Assembly (NCBI GenBank): GCA_003243425.1
Contig: QFQP01000003.1
Location: forward strand, 124,001-188,000
Length of the DNA stretch: 64,000 nucleotides
Direction: 5' to 3'
Source: Archangium gephyra
GTDB taxonomy: Bacteria; Myxococcota; Myxococcia; Myxococcales; Myxococcaceae
Numbering within the stretch: the first letter of the stretch is position 1; each line of letters begins with the position of its first letter. Below the pieces are notes generated by a model, which was not told where the DNA came from, did not search any database, and worked only from the letters and a program-made list of their open reading frames with translations. Positions 41,786-51,000 of this stretch are shown here, piece by piece. Made by a program: the position numbers and the translations under genes.

Positions 41786-42471
41786 AGCGCATCGGTCTGC
41801 TGCGAGCGTCGTGGTTGGTGCTGCGCAAGGACTGGCAGATCGAATGGCGGACGCGCGCGCGGTTGACGGCGCTCATCTTCTTCGCGCTGTCCACGTTGCT
41901 GCTCTTCTCGTTCGCCATGGGCCCCGACATCAACGCGCTGCGTGCGCACGCGCCGGGCTACCTCTGGCTGGGGTTGCTCTTCGCGAGCACGTTGTCGCTC
42001 GGTGAGTCGTTCCGCGTCGAGTCGGAGAACAACGCGCTCACCGGGCTGGTGCTGGCGCCCGTCGACCCGCGGGCGATCTTCATCGGCAAGGTGTTCGGCA
42101 ACGCCACGCTGCTGTTCGGGCTGGCCCTGGTGCTGCTGCCGGTGACGGTGGCGCTCTACGACGTCGACCTCCTGCACGCGCCGCTGCAGTTGTTGCTGGT
42201 GCTGTTCCTCGGCGTGGTGGGCATCAGCGCGCCGGGCATCGTGTACTCGGCGATCTCGGCCAACGCGCGCGCGCGAGACGTGATGCTGCCGCTGCTCATG
42301 TTCCCCATCTTGATGCCGCTGTTGCTCGCGGCCGTGAGCGCGACCCGCTTCACGTTGATGCCTGACGCGCAGGAGCAGTTGCCCTCATGGCTCAAGTTGC
42401 TGACCGCTTTCGATCTCATCTATCTGTCCGTCGGGTTCCTCGTGTTCCCGAAGGTCGTCGAGGAAGAGTGA
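41782..42471 (+). CDS. ccmB: Heme exporter permease CcmB
   Basis: This 229-residue permease has six hydrophobic helices. The pattern WQIEWRTRARLTALIFFALSTLLLF, RVESENNALTGLVLAPVDPRAIFIGK and LPLLMFPILMPLLL is typical of CcmB. It follows ccmA with an ATGA overlap and is five bases before ccmC. Confidence 0.9.
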   Translation: MKRIGLLRASWLVLRKDWQIEWRTRARLTALIFFALSTLLLFSFAMGPDINALRAHAPGYLWLGLLFASTLSLGESFRVESENNALTGLVLAPVDPRAIFIGKVFGNATLLFGLALVLLPVTVALYDVDLLHAPLQLLLVLFLGVVGISAPGIVYSAISANARARDVMLPLLMFPILMPLLLAAVSATRFTLMPDAQEQLPSWLKLLTAFDLIYLSVGFLVFPKVVEEE

Positions 42472-42475
42472 ACAC

Positions 42476-43240
42476 ATGCCGAAAATGGCTCCATTGGTGA
42501 TGCTGGCGATCGTGGTGGCGATGATCATCGCCCACGTCGCCGTGCCGTCCGTGCGCAGGTGGATGTGGAAGGTCGCCGCGGCCACCGGCGTGGTGATGCT
42601 CGCCGCGTTGATCTACTTCGGTCTCTTCTGGGCGCCGCCGGAGCAGTTCATGAGCGACGTCGGCCGCATTCTGTACGTGCACGTTCCCCACGTGTGGATG
42701 TGCCTGCTGGCCTTCACGCTGAACGTGGGCTGCTCCATCGCGTACATGATGAAGAAGTCGTGGGCGACCGACGCGCTGGCCGAAGCGTCGGCGGAAGTGG
42801 GCGTCTACTTCGGCGCCTGCGGCGTGATGATGGGCAGCATCTGGGCGCGGCCGACGTGGGGCGTGTGGTGGGACTGGGATCCGCGGCTCATCTCCACGAC
42901 GGTGATGATCCTCGCGTACGTGGGGTACCTCGCGCTGCGCTCGTTCAGCGACGACCCCGAACGTCGTGCCACGTGGAGCTCGGCGGCGGCGATCTTGAGC
43001 TACGTGTCGCTGCCCATCGTGTGGTTCTCGGTGAAGTGGTGGAACTCGCTGCACCAGCAACAGAGCTCGCCGTCGACGGTCGACAGCTCGATGACCGCGG
43101 TGCTGCGTTGGGGTGCGACCACGTTCCTGTGTTTCCTCTTCGTGTTCATCGTGAAGCGCTACGAGATCTCCCGCGCGCGTCAGGCGGGCGCGCTCGACCT
43201 GCCGCCGCTGCAGCCCAGCAAGACCGAGGTGACCGCATGA
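42476..43240 (+). CDS. ccmC: Heme handling protein CcmC
   Basis: This is a 254-residue, six-helix protein with the tryptophan-rich WGVWWDWDPRLIST motif and conserved histidines in YVHVPHVW and NSLHQ. CcmC loads heme onto CcmE at the periplasmic face. It overlaps the next gene by four bases. Confidence 0.92.
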   Translation: MPKMAPLVMLAIVVAMIIAHVAVPSVRRWMWKVAAATGVVMLAALIYFGLFWAPPEQFMSDVGRILYVHVPHVWMCLLAFTLNVGCSIAYMMKKSWATDALAEASAEVGVYFGACGVMMGSIWARPTWGVWWDWDPRLISTTVMILAYVGYLALRSFSDDPERRATWSSAAAILSYVSLPIVWFSVKWWNSLHQQQSSPSTVDSSMTAVLRWGATTFLCFLFVFIVKRYEISRARQAGALDLPPLQPSKTEVTA

Positions 43241-43509
43241 AGTGGTTCGCGTTGCTGTGCGTGCTCTCAGGCTCCGCGATGGCCGACATCGCGCCGCCGG
43301 AGCCGGAACCGACGCCCGTCGTGCCTGCGCCTCAGCCCACGCCGCCGCCGGTCGCTGACATGCAGCATCCTGAAGGCATCGAGAAGGTGCCCATGGGAGT
43401 CATTCAGGGAGGTTGGGGCTACGTGTACGCCGCGTACGGCGTAGGCCTCGCAGGCGTGATGTTGTACGCGCTGAGCCTGTTCCTCCGTCGACCCGAGGCG
43501 AAGTCATGA
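43237..43509 (+). CDS. ccmD: CcmD-like small membrane protein
   Basis: This 90-residue protein has a signal-like or membrane N-terminus (MKWFALLCVLSGSAMA), a Pro/Glu-rich middle and a C-terminal helix WGYVYAAYGVGLAGVMLYAL followed by FLRRP, the CcmD pattern. Most CcmD proteins are about 50-70 residues, so this one has an extended Pro-rich part. CcmD keeps holo-CcmE in the CcmABC complex. Confidence 0.75.
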   Translation: MKWFALLCVLSGSAMADIAPPEPEPTPVVPAPQPTPPPVADMQHPEGIEKVPMGVIQGGWGYVYAAYGVGLAGVMLYALSLFLRRPEAKS

Positions 43510-43973
43510 CGTCCGAAAACAAGAATCGAGTGATCGCGCTGGCCGCGATTCTGGTCGCCGGCGGCGCGCTGGCGTGGATCGCCTTCGGCAGCATCGGCGA
43601 GAACCTCGTCTATTACTGGAAGCCGTCGGAGATGCAGGCGCAGGGCGACAAGGCCATCGGGGCGACGGTGCGCCTGGGTGGCGTGGTGGTGCCCGGCAGC
43701 ATCGACACCACGAGCGACGCGCCGAACCTGCGCTTCAAGGTGGCTGACTCGCACAACCCCGGCGCCGCGAAGGTCGACGTGCGCCTGACCGAGACGCCTC
43801 CGCAGATGTTCCGCGACGGCATCGGCGTGGTGGTCGAAGGCTCGTTGTCGAAAGACAACCTGTTCCGTTCGAACCGCCTGATGGTGAACCACAGCAACGA
43901 GTACCGCGCCCCCACCGACGGCGGCACGTTGACCGACGAGCAGTGGAAAGAGTCGCTCACGCAGGTGAAGTGA
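43506..43973 (+). CDS. ccmE: Heme chaperone CcmE
   Basis: This 155-residue protein has an N-terminal anchor (RVIALAAILVAGGALAWIAF) and a periplasmic OB-fold. The heme-attaching histidine and following tyrosine are in NHSNEYRAP, a variant of the usual HDENY. The overlap with ccmD is four bases. The next gene of the pathway, ccmF, is about 19 kb downstream, beyond the defence locus. Confidence 0.9.
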   Translation: MTSENKNRVIALAAILVAGGALAWIAFGSIGENLVYYWKPSEMQAQGDKAIGATVRLGGVVVPGSIDTTSDAPNLRFKVADSHNPGAAKVDVRLTETPPQMFRDGIGVVVEGSLSKDNLFRSNRLMVNHSNEYRAPTDGGTLTDEQWKESLTQVK

Positions 43974-44323
43974 CGTTCCCGCAGGGATACGCAGCGTCGG
44001 TGCAGTGACGGTCGTCGGTACGCAGGGGCTGTGAACCGCACCGACGACTTCGAAGTGTTCAACCCCTGGCGTTCCGTCTCCTTCGCGATGCACGTGGCGG
44101 CCACGCCGCCCGAGCCTCCGCGGCCCGATGCGCCCACAGAGCCCTCGAAACCCATCGAGGTGCCCGCGCCGCGGCCGCCGATCGACGTGCCCGCCCCGCC
44201 GGGACCGATGGAAGTGCCGCCGCCGCCGCAGCCCAATGAGGTGCCGGCGCCTCCGCAGCCCGGCGACGTGCCGCTGCGTTGATGAAGACCGCTCCGCTCA
44301 ACGAAGCGGGGTAGATCGGCACG
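43974..44323. other. Left boundary region of the defence locus
   Basis: These 350 bp between ccmE and drmD hold one doubtful small reading frame (44031-44282). I see no tRNA, integrase site or transposase. There is a GC-rich Pro-codon repeat in the right half, and a weak CCGCT/AGCGG hairpin just before drmD. This is where the ccm operon and the defence locus meet. Confidence 0.4.
44031..44282 (+). CDS. Proline-rich 83-residue reading frame (doubtful)
   Basis: This GTG-started frame encodes a protein of about one-third proline with a repeating core of the kind PAPPQPGDVP, EVPPPPQPNEVP and IDVPAPPGPMEVP. Such repeats occur in cell-envelope linkers such as TonB-like proteins but here there is no membrane segment. 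It could be a real short protein, or a chance frame in G+C-rich DNA. It lies between ccmE and drmD and has no clear ribosome-binding site. Confidence 0.3.
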   Translation: MNRTDDFEVFNPWRSVSFAMHVAATPPEPPRPDAPTEPSKPIEVPAPRPPIDVPAPPGPMEVPPPPQPNEVPAPPQPGDVPLR

Positions 44324-47300
44324 GTGCCCACCGACCGCCGCCCGCAGCCCGGCGACCTCGCCACTGTCCGCCAACGCCAGTACCTCGTCGATGAAGTCCT
44401 GCGCCCTTCGGGAGCGCGCGACGAGCACACCCTCGTTCGACTGACCTGTCTCGACGACGACGCGCCCGGCCGCGCGCTGTCGGTTCTGTGGGAGCGCGAA
44501 CTCGGTGCCCGGATCATCGAACCATCGACTAGCGGCCTCGGCTCCACGCCACGTCTGGACGAACCTCGTCAATTCGCCGCGTATCTCCACGCCCTGAAGT
44601 GGAGTTCCGTCACGGCCACCGACGCGCAACTCTTCCAGGCTCCGTTCCGCGCAGGCATTCACCTGCTCGATCACCAGCTGGTGCCGCTCAAGAAGGCCCT
44701 GGAGCTGCCGCGCGTGAACCTCTTCATCGCCGACGACGTGGGCCTCGGGAAGACCATCGAGGCAGGGCTGGTGATGCAGGAGCTGATGCTCCGTCAGCGC
44801 GTCGACCGCGTGCTGGTGGTGTGCCCGGCTGCAGTGACGCTTCAGTGGCGCGAAGAACTCGAACGGCGCTTTGGTCTGCGCTTCGAGATCTTCAATCGCG
44901 ACTTCGTGGCCCGGCGCCGGCAGGAGCGAGGCTTCGCAACACCCATTTGGGCCACGCACCACCGCTTCATCGTGTCCTACGAGACACTCCGTCGCGCCGA
45001 ATACTACGAGCCGCTGCTCGCCTTCCTCGGTGACGGAATTCGACACAAGTCGATGCTGGTACTCGACGAAGCGCACAAGGTCGCCCCGGCGTCGTCGACC
45101 CGCTATGCGATCGACACCGAGACCACGCGCTCCATCAAGCAGATCGCTGAACATTTCGAGCACCGCCTCTTCCTCTCCGCGACGCCGCACAACGGCCACA
45201 GCAACAGCTTCTCGTCACTGCTCGAGATGCTCGACCCTCAGCGCTTCACGCGAGGCACGCGTGTTCGCGAAGCACAGCTCGAACCGGTGATGGTGCGTCG
45301 CCTCAAGAGCGACCTCCGCGCGCTCGGCACCGCCCAGCAGTACCCGGAGCGCAAGGTCATCGCGGTGAACCTCTCGCTCGCGAACAAGACCTGGAACGCT
45401 GCGTTCGGCGAACAGCCGGCGCGTGAAGTCGGCGCAGGCAGCGACGTCGAGCTGCGCCTGTCGACGCTGCTCTCGGAGTACACGTCACTCGCGGCACCGG
45501 GCGCAAAGAAGCGCCAGCTCGTCTTCATCAACCTGCAGAAACGACTGCTCTCGAGCATCGAAGCGTTCCACCGCACGCTGGCGGTTCACGCAGCTGCCTT
45601 CGGCGTGGGCGAGCTCGCGGGCGGCGCGGCTGAGAACGCCGCACCGGAACCGGAAGACGAGGAATACGGCGCGACAGACGACGCGATCGAGCGCGACCTC
45701 GCCGCCGAAATCCGTGAAGCGAGCGCCGCTGATCTTCCCATCGACATGATGGCCCGCGCGCGCCTCGACGAGATGCTCGAGCTGAGCCGGCGCAATCGCA
45801 CCGGGCAGGAAGGCAAGTTGCTCGCCCTCCTCGAGTGGATTCGTCAGAAACAGTGCGGTCTGACGCGCGGTGCGAAGTGGAAGCCCCGACGAGTCATCGT
45901 CTTCACCGAGTACGGCGACACCCTCCGCTATCTGCGCGAGCAACTCAGCGCGGCGTTCGAAGGAACGCAGCAAGGCGACGAACGCATTCTCACGCTCACC
46001 GGCGGGCTGGGCGATGCGCGTCGCGCCGAAGTACAGGCTGCTTTCAATGCGCCGCCTGACGAGCACCCGGTGCGCGTGTTGCTCGCGACCGACGCCGCGC
46101 GCGAAGGCATCAACCTGCAGGGGCACTGCGCCGACCTCTTTCACTACGACGTGCCGTGGAACCCGTCGCGCCTCGAGCAGCGCAACGGCCGCATCGATCG
46201 CACGCTGCAGCCTTCACCCGAAGTGCGCTGCCACTACTTCGTCTACAGCCAGCGCGCAGAAGACGAGGTGCTCGACACGCTCGCGCGCAAGGTCGACGTC
46301 ATCACCCGCGAGCTCGGGAGTCTCGGCAGCGTGTTGATGGACGAAGTGAGCGCGACCTTCGACAAAGGCATCACCGCCAGCACCCTCACCGAACTCAAGG
46401 CAGTCGATCGCGACAATCGAGCCGACACGACCCGCCGCGAACTCGAAACGCAGCGTGAGAAGGAAAAGCTGCGTCGCGAGCTCGACGTCATCGGTGAGAT
46501 CAAAGAACGCAGCCGTCAGGTGATGGACTTCGACTCGACCCTGCTCCGCGACGCGCTCGACGTCGGCTTCGCGATGAGCGGCGCAGGCCCGCTGACGTCG
46601 ACGCCGCTCGTCGACGAAGGAAAGCCGCTCGCGGGGTGGACGATGCCGGACCTTCCGGAGAGCTGGGCAAAGACGCTCGACGGGCTCCGCCCGCCGAAAG
46701 CTCGCGACGAAGCCCCGTGGGACTGGCGCAAGAAACCGCTGCTCCCGGTGACGTTCGAAGCGCCGCGTGGCGTGTCGAGCCGCGCCAATCACCTGCACCT
46801 CTCGCACCCCGTGGTGCAGCGCGTGCTTCAGCGATTCCTTTCTCAAGGCTTCTCAGCCAACGACCTGAGCCGAGTCACCGTCGCGCGCAGCTCCCGCGAC
46901 TCGGTGGCGCGCGTCATCGTCTTCGGTCGCCTCTCACTCTTCGGCACCGGCGCGGCACGGCTTCACGACCAGCTGGTGTCCGTCTCGGCGAAGTGGCTCG
47001 ACGGTGGTGGCAAGGGTCACCTCAAGCCGTTCGCCGAAGAGGCCGACCGCCGAGCCATCGAGCAGCTCGAGCGCACGCTGGCCGAGGCCCCCGAACTCTC
47101 GGCGTTGCCCGAAGCCATCAAGGCCAGACTGCTCGCCAGTGCGCAGTCAGACTTCGCCTCGTTGTGGGCCGCCGTCGAAGCGGAATCAAAGACGCGCGAG
47201 ACCGATGCACGGCGCCGGCTCACCGAACGGGGCGCCACCGAAGCCGCGCAGCTCCGCCAGATCCTCGAGACCCAGCGCGAGACCATCGAAGAAGCGCTGG

Positions 47301-47506
47301 GCGACAAGCAGCTCGACTTGAGCGACCAGCTCACGCGCGACGAGCGTGAACAATGGCGACGCGACAAAGCGCACCTGCAGACGCGCCTTTCGCTGCTCGA
47401 GAAGGAACTGCGCGAACAACCCGACGCACTCGCCGCGACCTACGACGTGCGCATCGCGCGGCTGACGCCGGTCGGCATGGTCTACCTGTGGCCGAGCTCG
47501 CGGTAG
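44324..47506 (+). CDS. drmD: DISARM SNF2-like helicase DrmD
   Basis: This is a 1060-residue SNF2-family ATPase with a GTG start. Walker A is DVGLGKTIEAG (about 139-149) and the DEAH box is LVLDEAHKVAP (about 246-256). Motif III is LFLSATPHNG, and the C-terminal helicase half has LLATDAAREGINLQG and PWNPSRLEQRNGRIDR (about 585-625). The remaining C-terminal 400 residues are helical. In class 1 DISARM, drmD is the distinguishing helicase; the neighbouring drmMI, drmA, drmB and drmC make this assignment firm. A toxin-antitoxin pair sits between drmD and drmMI here. Confidence 0.85.
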   Translation: MPTDRRPQPGDLATVRQRQYLVDEVLRPSGARDEHTLVRLTCLDDDAPGRALSVLWERELGARIIEPSTSGLGSTPRLDEPRQFAAYLHALKWSSVTATDAQLFQAPFRAGIHLLDHQLVPLKKALELPRVNLFIADDVGLGKTIEAGLVMQELMLRQRVDRVLVVCPAAVTLQWREELERRFGLRFEIFNRDFVARRRQERGFATPIWATHHRFIVSYETLRRAEYYEPLLAFLGDGIRHKSMLVLDEAHKVAPASSTRYAIDTETTRSIKQIAEHFEHRLFLSATPHNGHSNSFSSLLEMLDPQRFTRGTRVREAQLEPVMVRRLKSDLRALGTAQQYPERKVIAVNLSLANKTWNAAFGEQPAREVGAGSDVELRLSTLLSEYTSLAAPGAKKRQLVFINLQKRLLSSIEAFHRTLAVHAAAFGVGELAGGAAENAAPEPEDEEYGATDDAIERDLAAEIREASAADLPIDMMARARLDEMLELSRRNRTGQEGKLLALLEWIRQKQCGLTRGAKWKPRRVIVFTEYGDTLRYLREQLSAAFEGTQQGDERILTLTGGLGDARRAEVQAAFNAPPDEHPVRVLLATDAAREGINLQGHCADLFHYDVPWNPSRLEQRNGRIDRTLQPSPEVRCHYFVYSQRAEDEVLDTLARKVDVITRELGSLGSVLMDEVSATFDKGITASTLTELKAVDRDNRADTTRRELETQREKEKLRRELDVIGEIKERSRQVMDFDSTLLRDALDVGFAMSGAGPLTSTPLVDEGKPLAGWTMPDLPESWAKTLDGLRPPKARDEAPWDWRKKPLLPVTFEAPRGVSSRANHLHLSHPVVQRVLQRFLSQGFSANDLSRVTVARSSRDSVARVIVFGRLSLFGTGAARLHDQLVSVSAKWLDGGGKGHLKPFAEEADRRAIEQLERTLAEAPELSALPEAIKARLLASAQSDFASLWAAVEAESKTRETDARRRLTERGATEAAQLRQILETQRETIEEALGDKQLDLSDQLTRDEREQWRRDKAHLQTRLSLLEKELREQPDALAATYDVRIARLTPVGMVYLWPSSR

Positions 47507-47512
47507 CGGCTA

Positions 47513-47521
47513 CTAGAACTC
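47513..47521. repeat. Left 9-bp direct repeat flanking the toxin-antitoxin cassette
   Basis: CTAGAACTC lies seven bases after the drmD stop. The same nine bases recur at 48061-48069 just before the drmMI start. CTAG is a rare tetramer in most G+C-rich proteobacteria, which makes a chance match at both borders less likely. It looks like a duplicated target of an insertion. Confidence 0.5.
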
Positions 47522-47537
47522 TGGTACAAACAAGCGC

Positions 47538-47780
47538 ATGAAACGCACCACGAGCTACACCTTGAGCGCCGAGAACGCGGTCTTCCTCAAGCGTCAGGTC
47601 GAGGCCGGCACGTACAGGTCGGCCAGCGACGTGGTGCGCGCGGCGCTGACACGGATGGAAGAAGAGCAGCGCAAAGAAGAAGCGGTGTTGGCGGCGCTCG
47701 ACGAGGGCCTCGCCAGTGGCCGCGCCCGCCCCGGCGCGTGGAAGCGCGTGCGTGCGGCGGTGAAGCGCAAGACCCCATGA
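47538..47780 (+). CDS. parD: ParD-family ribbon-helix-helix antitoxin
   Basis: This 80-residue protein starts MKRTTSYTLSAENAVFLKR and has RSASDVVRAALTRMEEEQ, the ribbon-helix-helix pattern of ParD/CopG antitoxins. The C-terminal half is an extended toxin-binding helix rich in Arg, Lys and Ala. The stop overlaps the toxin start (ATGA), as in most type II pairs. It probably represses the pair's own promoter in the 17 bp or so after the left 9-bp repeat. Confidence 0.85.
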   Translation: MKRTTSYTLSAENAVFLKRQVEAGTYRSASDVVRAALTRMEEEQRKEEAVLAALDEGLASGRARPGAWKRVRAAVKRKTP

Positions 47781-48064
47781 GGGTCCACTACACGAAGCGC
47801 GCCGAGCAGGACCTCCTGGAGATCGGCGTGTACACCGTCGTCAACTGGGGCGAGGCGCAGTGGGACAGCTACGGCGCGCTGCTCGAGCGAACCTGCGAAC
47901 ACATCATCCCCTCCAACCTCCGCTTCGCGCGTCCGGTGCCCTCTCGACCTGAGCTCCGCCGCTGGCGGTGCGAGCGCCACCACATCTATTTCCGTCGCGT
48001 CGATGGCGGCATCGAGATCGTTCGAGTGCTCCACGAGCGAATGCTGCCCTCACGACATCTCTAG
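47777..48064 (+). CDS. parE: ParE/RelE-family toxin
   Basis: This 95-residue protein has the ParE/RelE fold: MRVHYTKRAEQDLLEIGVYT, WDSYGALLERTCEHI and the C-terminal strand HHIYFRRVDGGIEIVRVLHERM. The last block matches ParE. Toxins of this family poison gyrase, or cleave mRNA in the RelE branch. The antitoxin gene overlaps it by four bases. The pair may act as an addiction module that protects the locus from loss. Confidence 0.85.
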   Translation: MRVHYTKRAEQDLLEIGVYTVVNWGEAQWDSYGALLERTCEHIIPSNLRFARPVPSRPELRRWRCERHHIYFRRVDGGIEIVRVLHERMLPSRHL

Positions 48065-48069
48065 AACTC
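48061..48069. repeat. Right 9-bp direct repeat flanking the toxin-antitoxin cassette
   Basis: CTAGAACTC is the second copy of the repeat at 47513-47521. It spans the toxin stop and ends two bases before the drmMI ATG. Deleting one copy and the DNA between would place drmMI 16 bp after the drmD stop. Confidence 0.5.
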
Positions 48070-48070
48070 C

Positions 48071-51000
48071 ATGAACGATCTCGAACGCCGCTACCACGAG
48101 AAATGGCTCGGCCTCGCGCAGCCCATCGAAGGGCTCGTGGTGTCCGTACCCGTGCTCACCGACGTGCAGTGCATGAACCGCCTGCCGGTCACCACGCACC
48201 ATCAGTTCCAGAACCTCGTCACCGAGAAGGCGCCCTTCTCGCGCTGGCTGACCGAGATCCTCGGCTACGAAGCCGACGACTTCGACACCACTTTCCCCGA
48301 CGACCTCAAGCTCGACGCCACCGAAGGCGCGCAGACCCTCACCCCCACCCGCGCCTTCAAACGCAAGGCCCCACCGCCGCCGAAGCCCGACGGGGTGCCC
48401 GACGACTCGACCCCCGCCAGCCGCGCCGGCGAGAACTACGGCTTCCTCGTCTGGGAACTCCCCGACGGCCTCGACCTCGACAAGCCAGAGACCGTCACCG
48501 GCGGCTGGCGCTACGACCCCACGCACAAGTTCGAGCGCCTGCTCCGCGCGGTGCGCGTGCCCATCGGTCTGCTCTTCAACGGTGAACAACTCCGCCTGCT
48601 CTACGCGCCGCACGGCGAATCAACCGGCCACCTCACCTTCCGCTTCAACGAACTCGTCACCAGCCAGGGCCGCGAGCTGTTCGACGCGATGATGATGCTG
48701 GTGCACGCCCGCCGCCTCTACGGTGTGCTGCCCGAACACACGCTGCCGGCGATCCTTCAGCAGTCGCGCACCCGCCAGGCCAACGTCACCGACGAGCTCG
48801 CCGGTCAGGTCTTCGAAGCGCTCACCATTCTGCTCGCGGGCTTCGAAGCGGCCTCCGAGCGCGACGGCAAGCAGAGCCTCGACGACGCGCTGGCCCGCGG
48901 TGACGAGCACCTCTACGGCGGGCTGCTCACCACGCTGCTGCGGCTCGTCTTCCTGCTCTACGCGGAAGACCAGAACCTGATGCCCGTCGACGAGCCGCCG
49001 TACGACGAGCACCTCTCGGTCAAAGCGCTCTACGAGCAGCTCGACGAAGACGCGCAGCTCTACCCCGACTCGATGAACCGCCGCTTTGGCGCGTGGCCGC
49101 GGCTGCTGGCGCTCTTCCGTTCGGTCTTCTTCGGCGCGTCCCACGGCGCGCTGCGCATGCCGCCGCGTCGCGGCGCGCTCTTCAACCCCGAGACCTACCC
49201 CTTCCTCGAAGGCTGGCTCGGCGGCGGCGCGCCCATCGATCTCACGCAGCTTTCCGCAGTGCGCACGCCTTCGGTCGACGACGGCACCATTCACCAGGTG
49301 CTGCACCGCCTGCTGTTCCTCGAAGGCCAGCGGCTCTCGTACCAGGCGCTCGACGTCGAACAGATCGGCGCGGTCTACGAAGCGTCGATGGGCTACGCGG
49401 TCAAGCGCCTCACCGGCGCGGGCCTCTGCCTGCGCGGCAGCACGGTGTGGGTCTCGGCCGACGAGGTGCTCGAACAGCCCAAAGCCCGGCGCGGCGCGTG
49501 GCTCGAAGACGCAGGCGCGCTCGAGAGCAAGCAGGCGAAGGCGGCCGGCAAGGCGCTCGAAGCGGCGACCTCCGAAGCAGACGTTCTCAAAGCCCTCGAG
49601 CCCTGGCGCGTGAAGTCACTACCGGTGCGCAAGGCGGGCCAGCTGGTGCTGCAGCCGGGTGAAGAGCGGCGACGCACCTCGAGCCACTACACGCCGCGCT
49701 CGCTGTCGGCGCCGATCGTCAAGCGCACGCTCGAGCCGTTGCTCAAGGCGATGGGCGAGCTGCCGTCATCGAAGCGGCTGCTGAACCTGAAGATCTGCGA
49801 CCCGGCGATGGGCTCGGGCGCGTTCCTGGTCGAGTCGTGCCGTTTCCTCGCGGACCAGGTGGTGGCGGCGTGGACGCGTGAAGGCGTGTTGGACAACGAC
49901 TCCAACCCGGCGGAGGTGGTGATGCGCGCCCGCCGCCTCGTCGCGCAGCGCTGCCTCTATGGCGTCGACAAGAACCCGTGGGCGGTGAACCTGGCGAAGT
50001 TGTCGCTGTGGCTGGTGACGCTGGCGAAAGCCGAGCCCTTCACGTTCCTCGATCACGCGCTCAAGTGCGGCGACTCGCTGGTGGGGTTGAGCCTCGAGCA
50101 GATCTATTCGTTCAACTGGAAGCCGGGCGCGCAGCTGGAGCTGGCCAACCCGCTGCTCAAGCACCAGCTGCAGACGGCGCTCAAGAAGCGCGAAGAGATC
50201 CTCGAGCTGGCGATGAAGGACCAGCAGGAGCTCGACCCGGCGAAGCGCAAAGAGGATCTGCTGCGCGACGCGGACGAGGCGTTGGCGACGTTGAAGGCGG
50301 TGGCGGACGCGTGCGTGGGGGCGTTCTTCGCTGGGAAGACGGACAAGGAGCGCGAGAAGGAGCGCGTTCGTCGACTGGACCTCATCTCGGCGAGCCTGAA
50401 CACCGAAGGAACAATCCCCTCTCCCCTGGGGGGAGAGGGTCAGGGTGAGGGGCGTGGCGACCTGCGCCCGTTCCACTGGCCCCTCGAATTCCCGGAGGTC
50501 TTCCACGGTCAGCGGCCGGACCCGCTCGACGCGGAACAGGTGAACAAGGCGGCGTGGATGGATGGGCTCATCGGGAACCCGCCGTTCCTTGGGGGCAGCG
50601 CCATCTCCAGCAACTTCGGTGACGCGTATCTCGATTGGTTGTCAGTGGCTCACGAAGGCGCGCACGGCAACGCAGACCTCGCGGCGCACTTCTTCCGACG
50701 CGCGGTGTGGCTCCTGGGAGACCACGGCACCGTGGGCTTCATTGCGACGAACACCATCGCGCAGGGCGACACGCGACAGTCGGGGCTCAAGCACGTCGTC
50801 GATGGCGGAGCGGTCATCTACGACGCGGTGAAGTCGATGAAGTGGCCGGTTGGCGGCGCGAACGTGGCGGTGTCGGTAGTGAACCTCGCGAAGGGCCACG
50901 TGGCGGAGTTGAAGTTGGAGTCGCGGCTCGACGGTCAGCCGGTGGCGGCGATCAACTCACGCCTCCGCGGTGGCCCTGAACAGCCAGACCCAGTGCCGCT

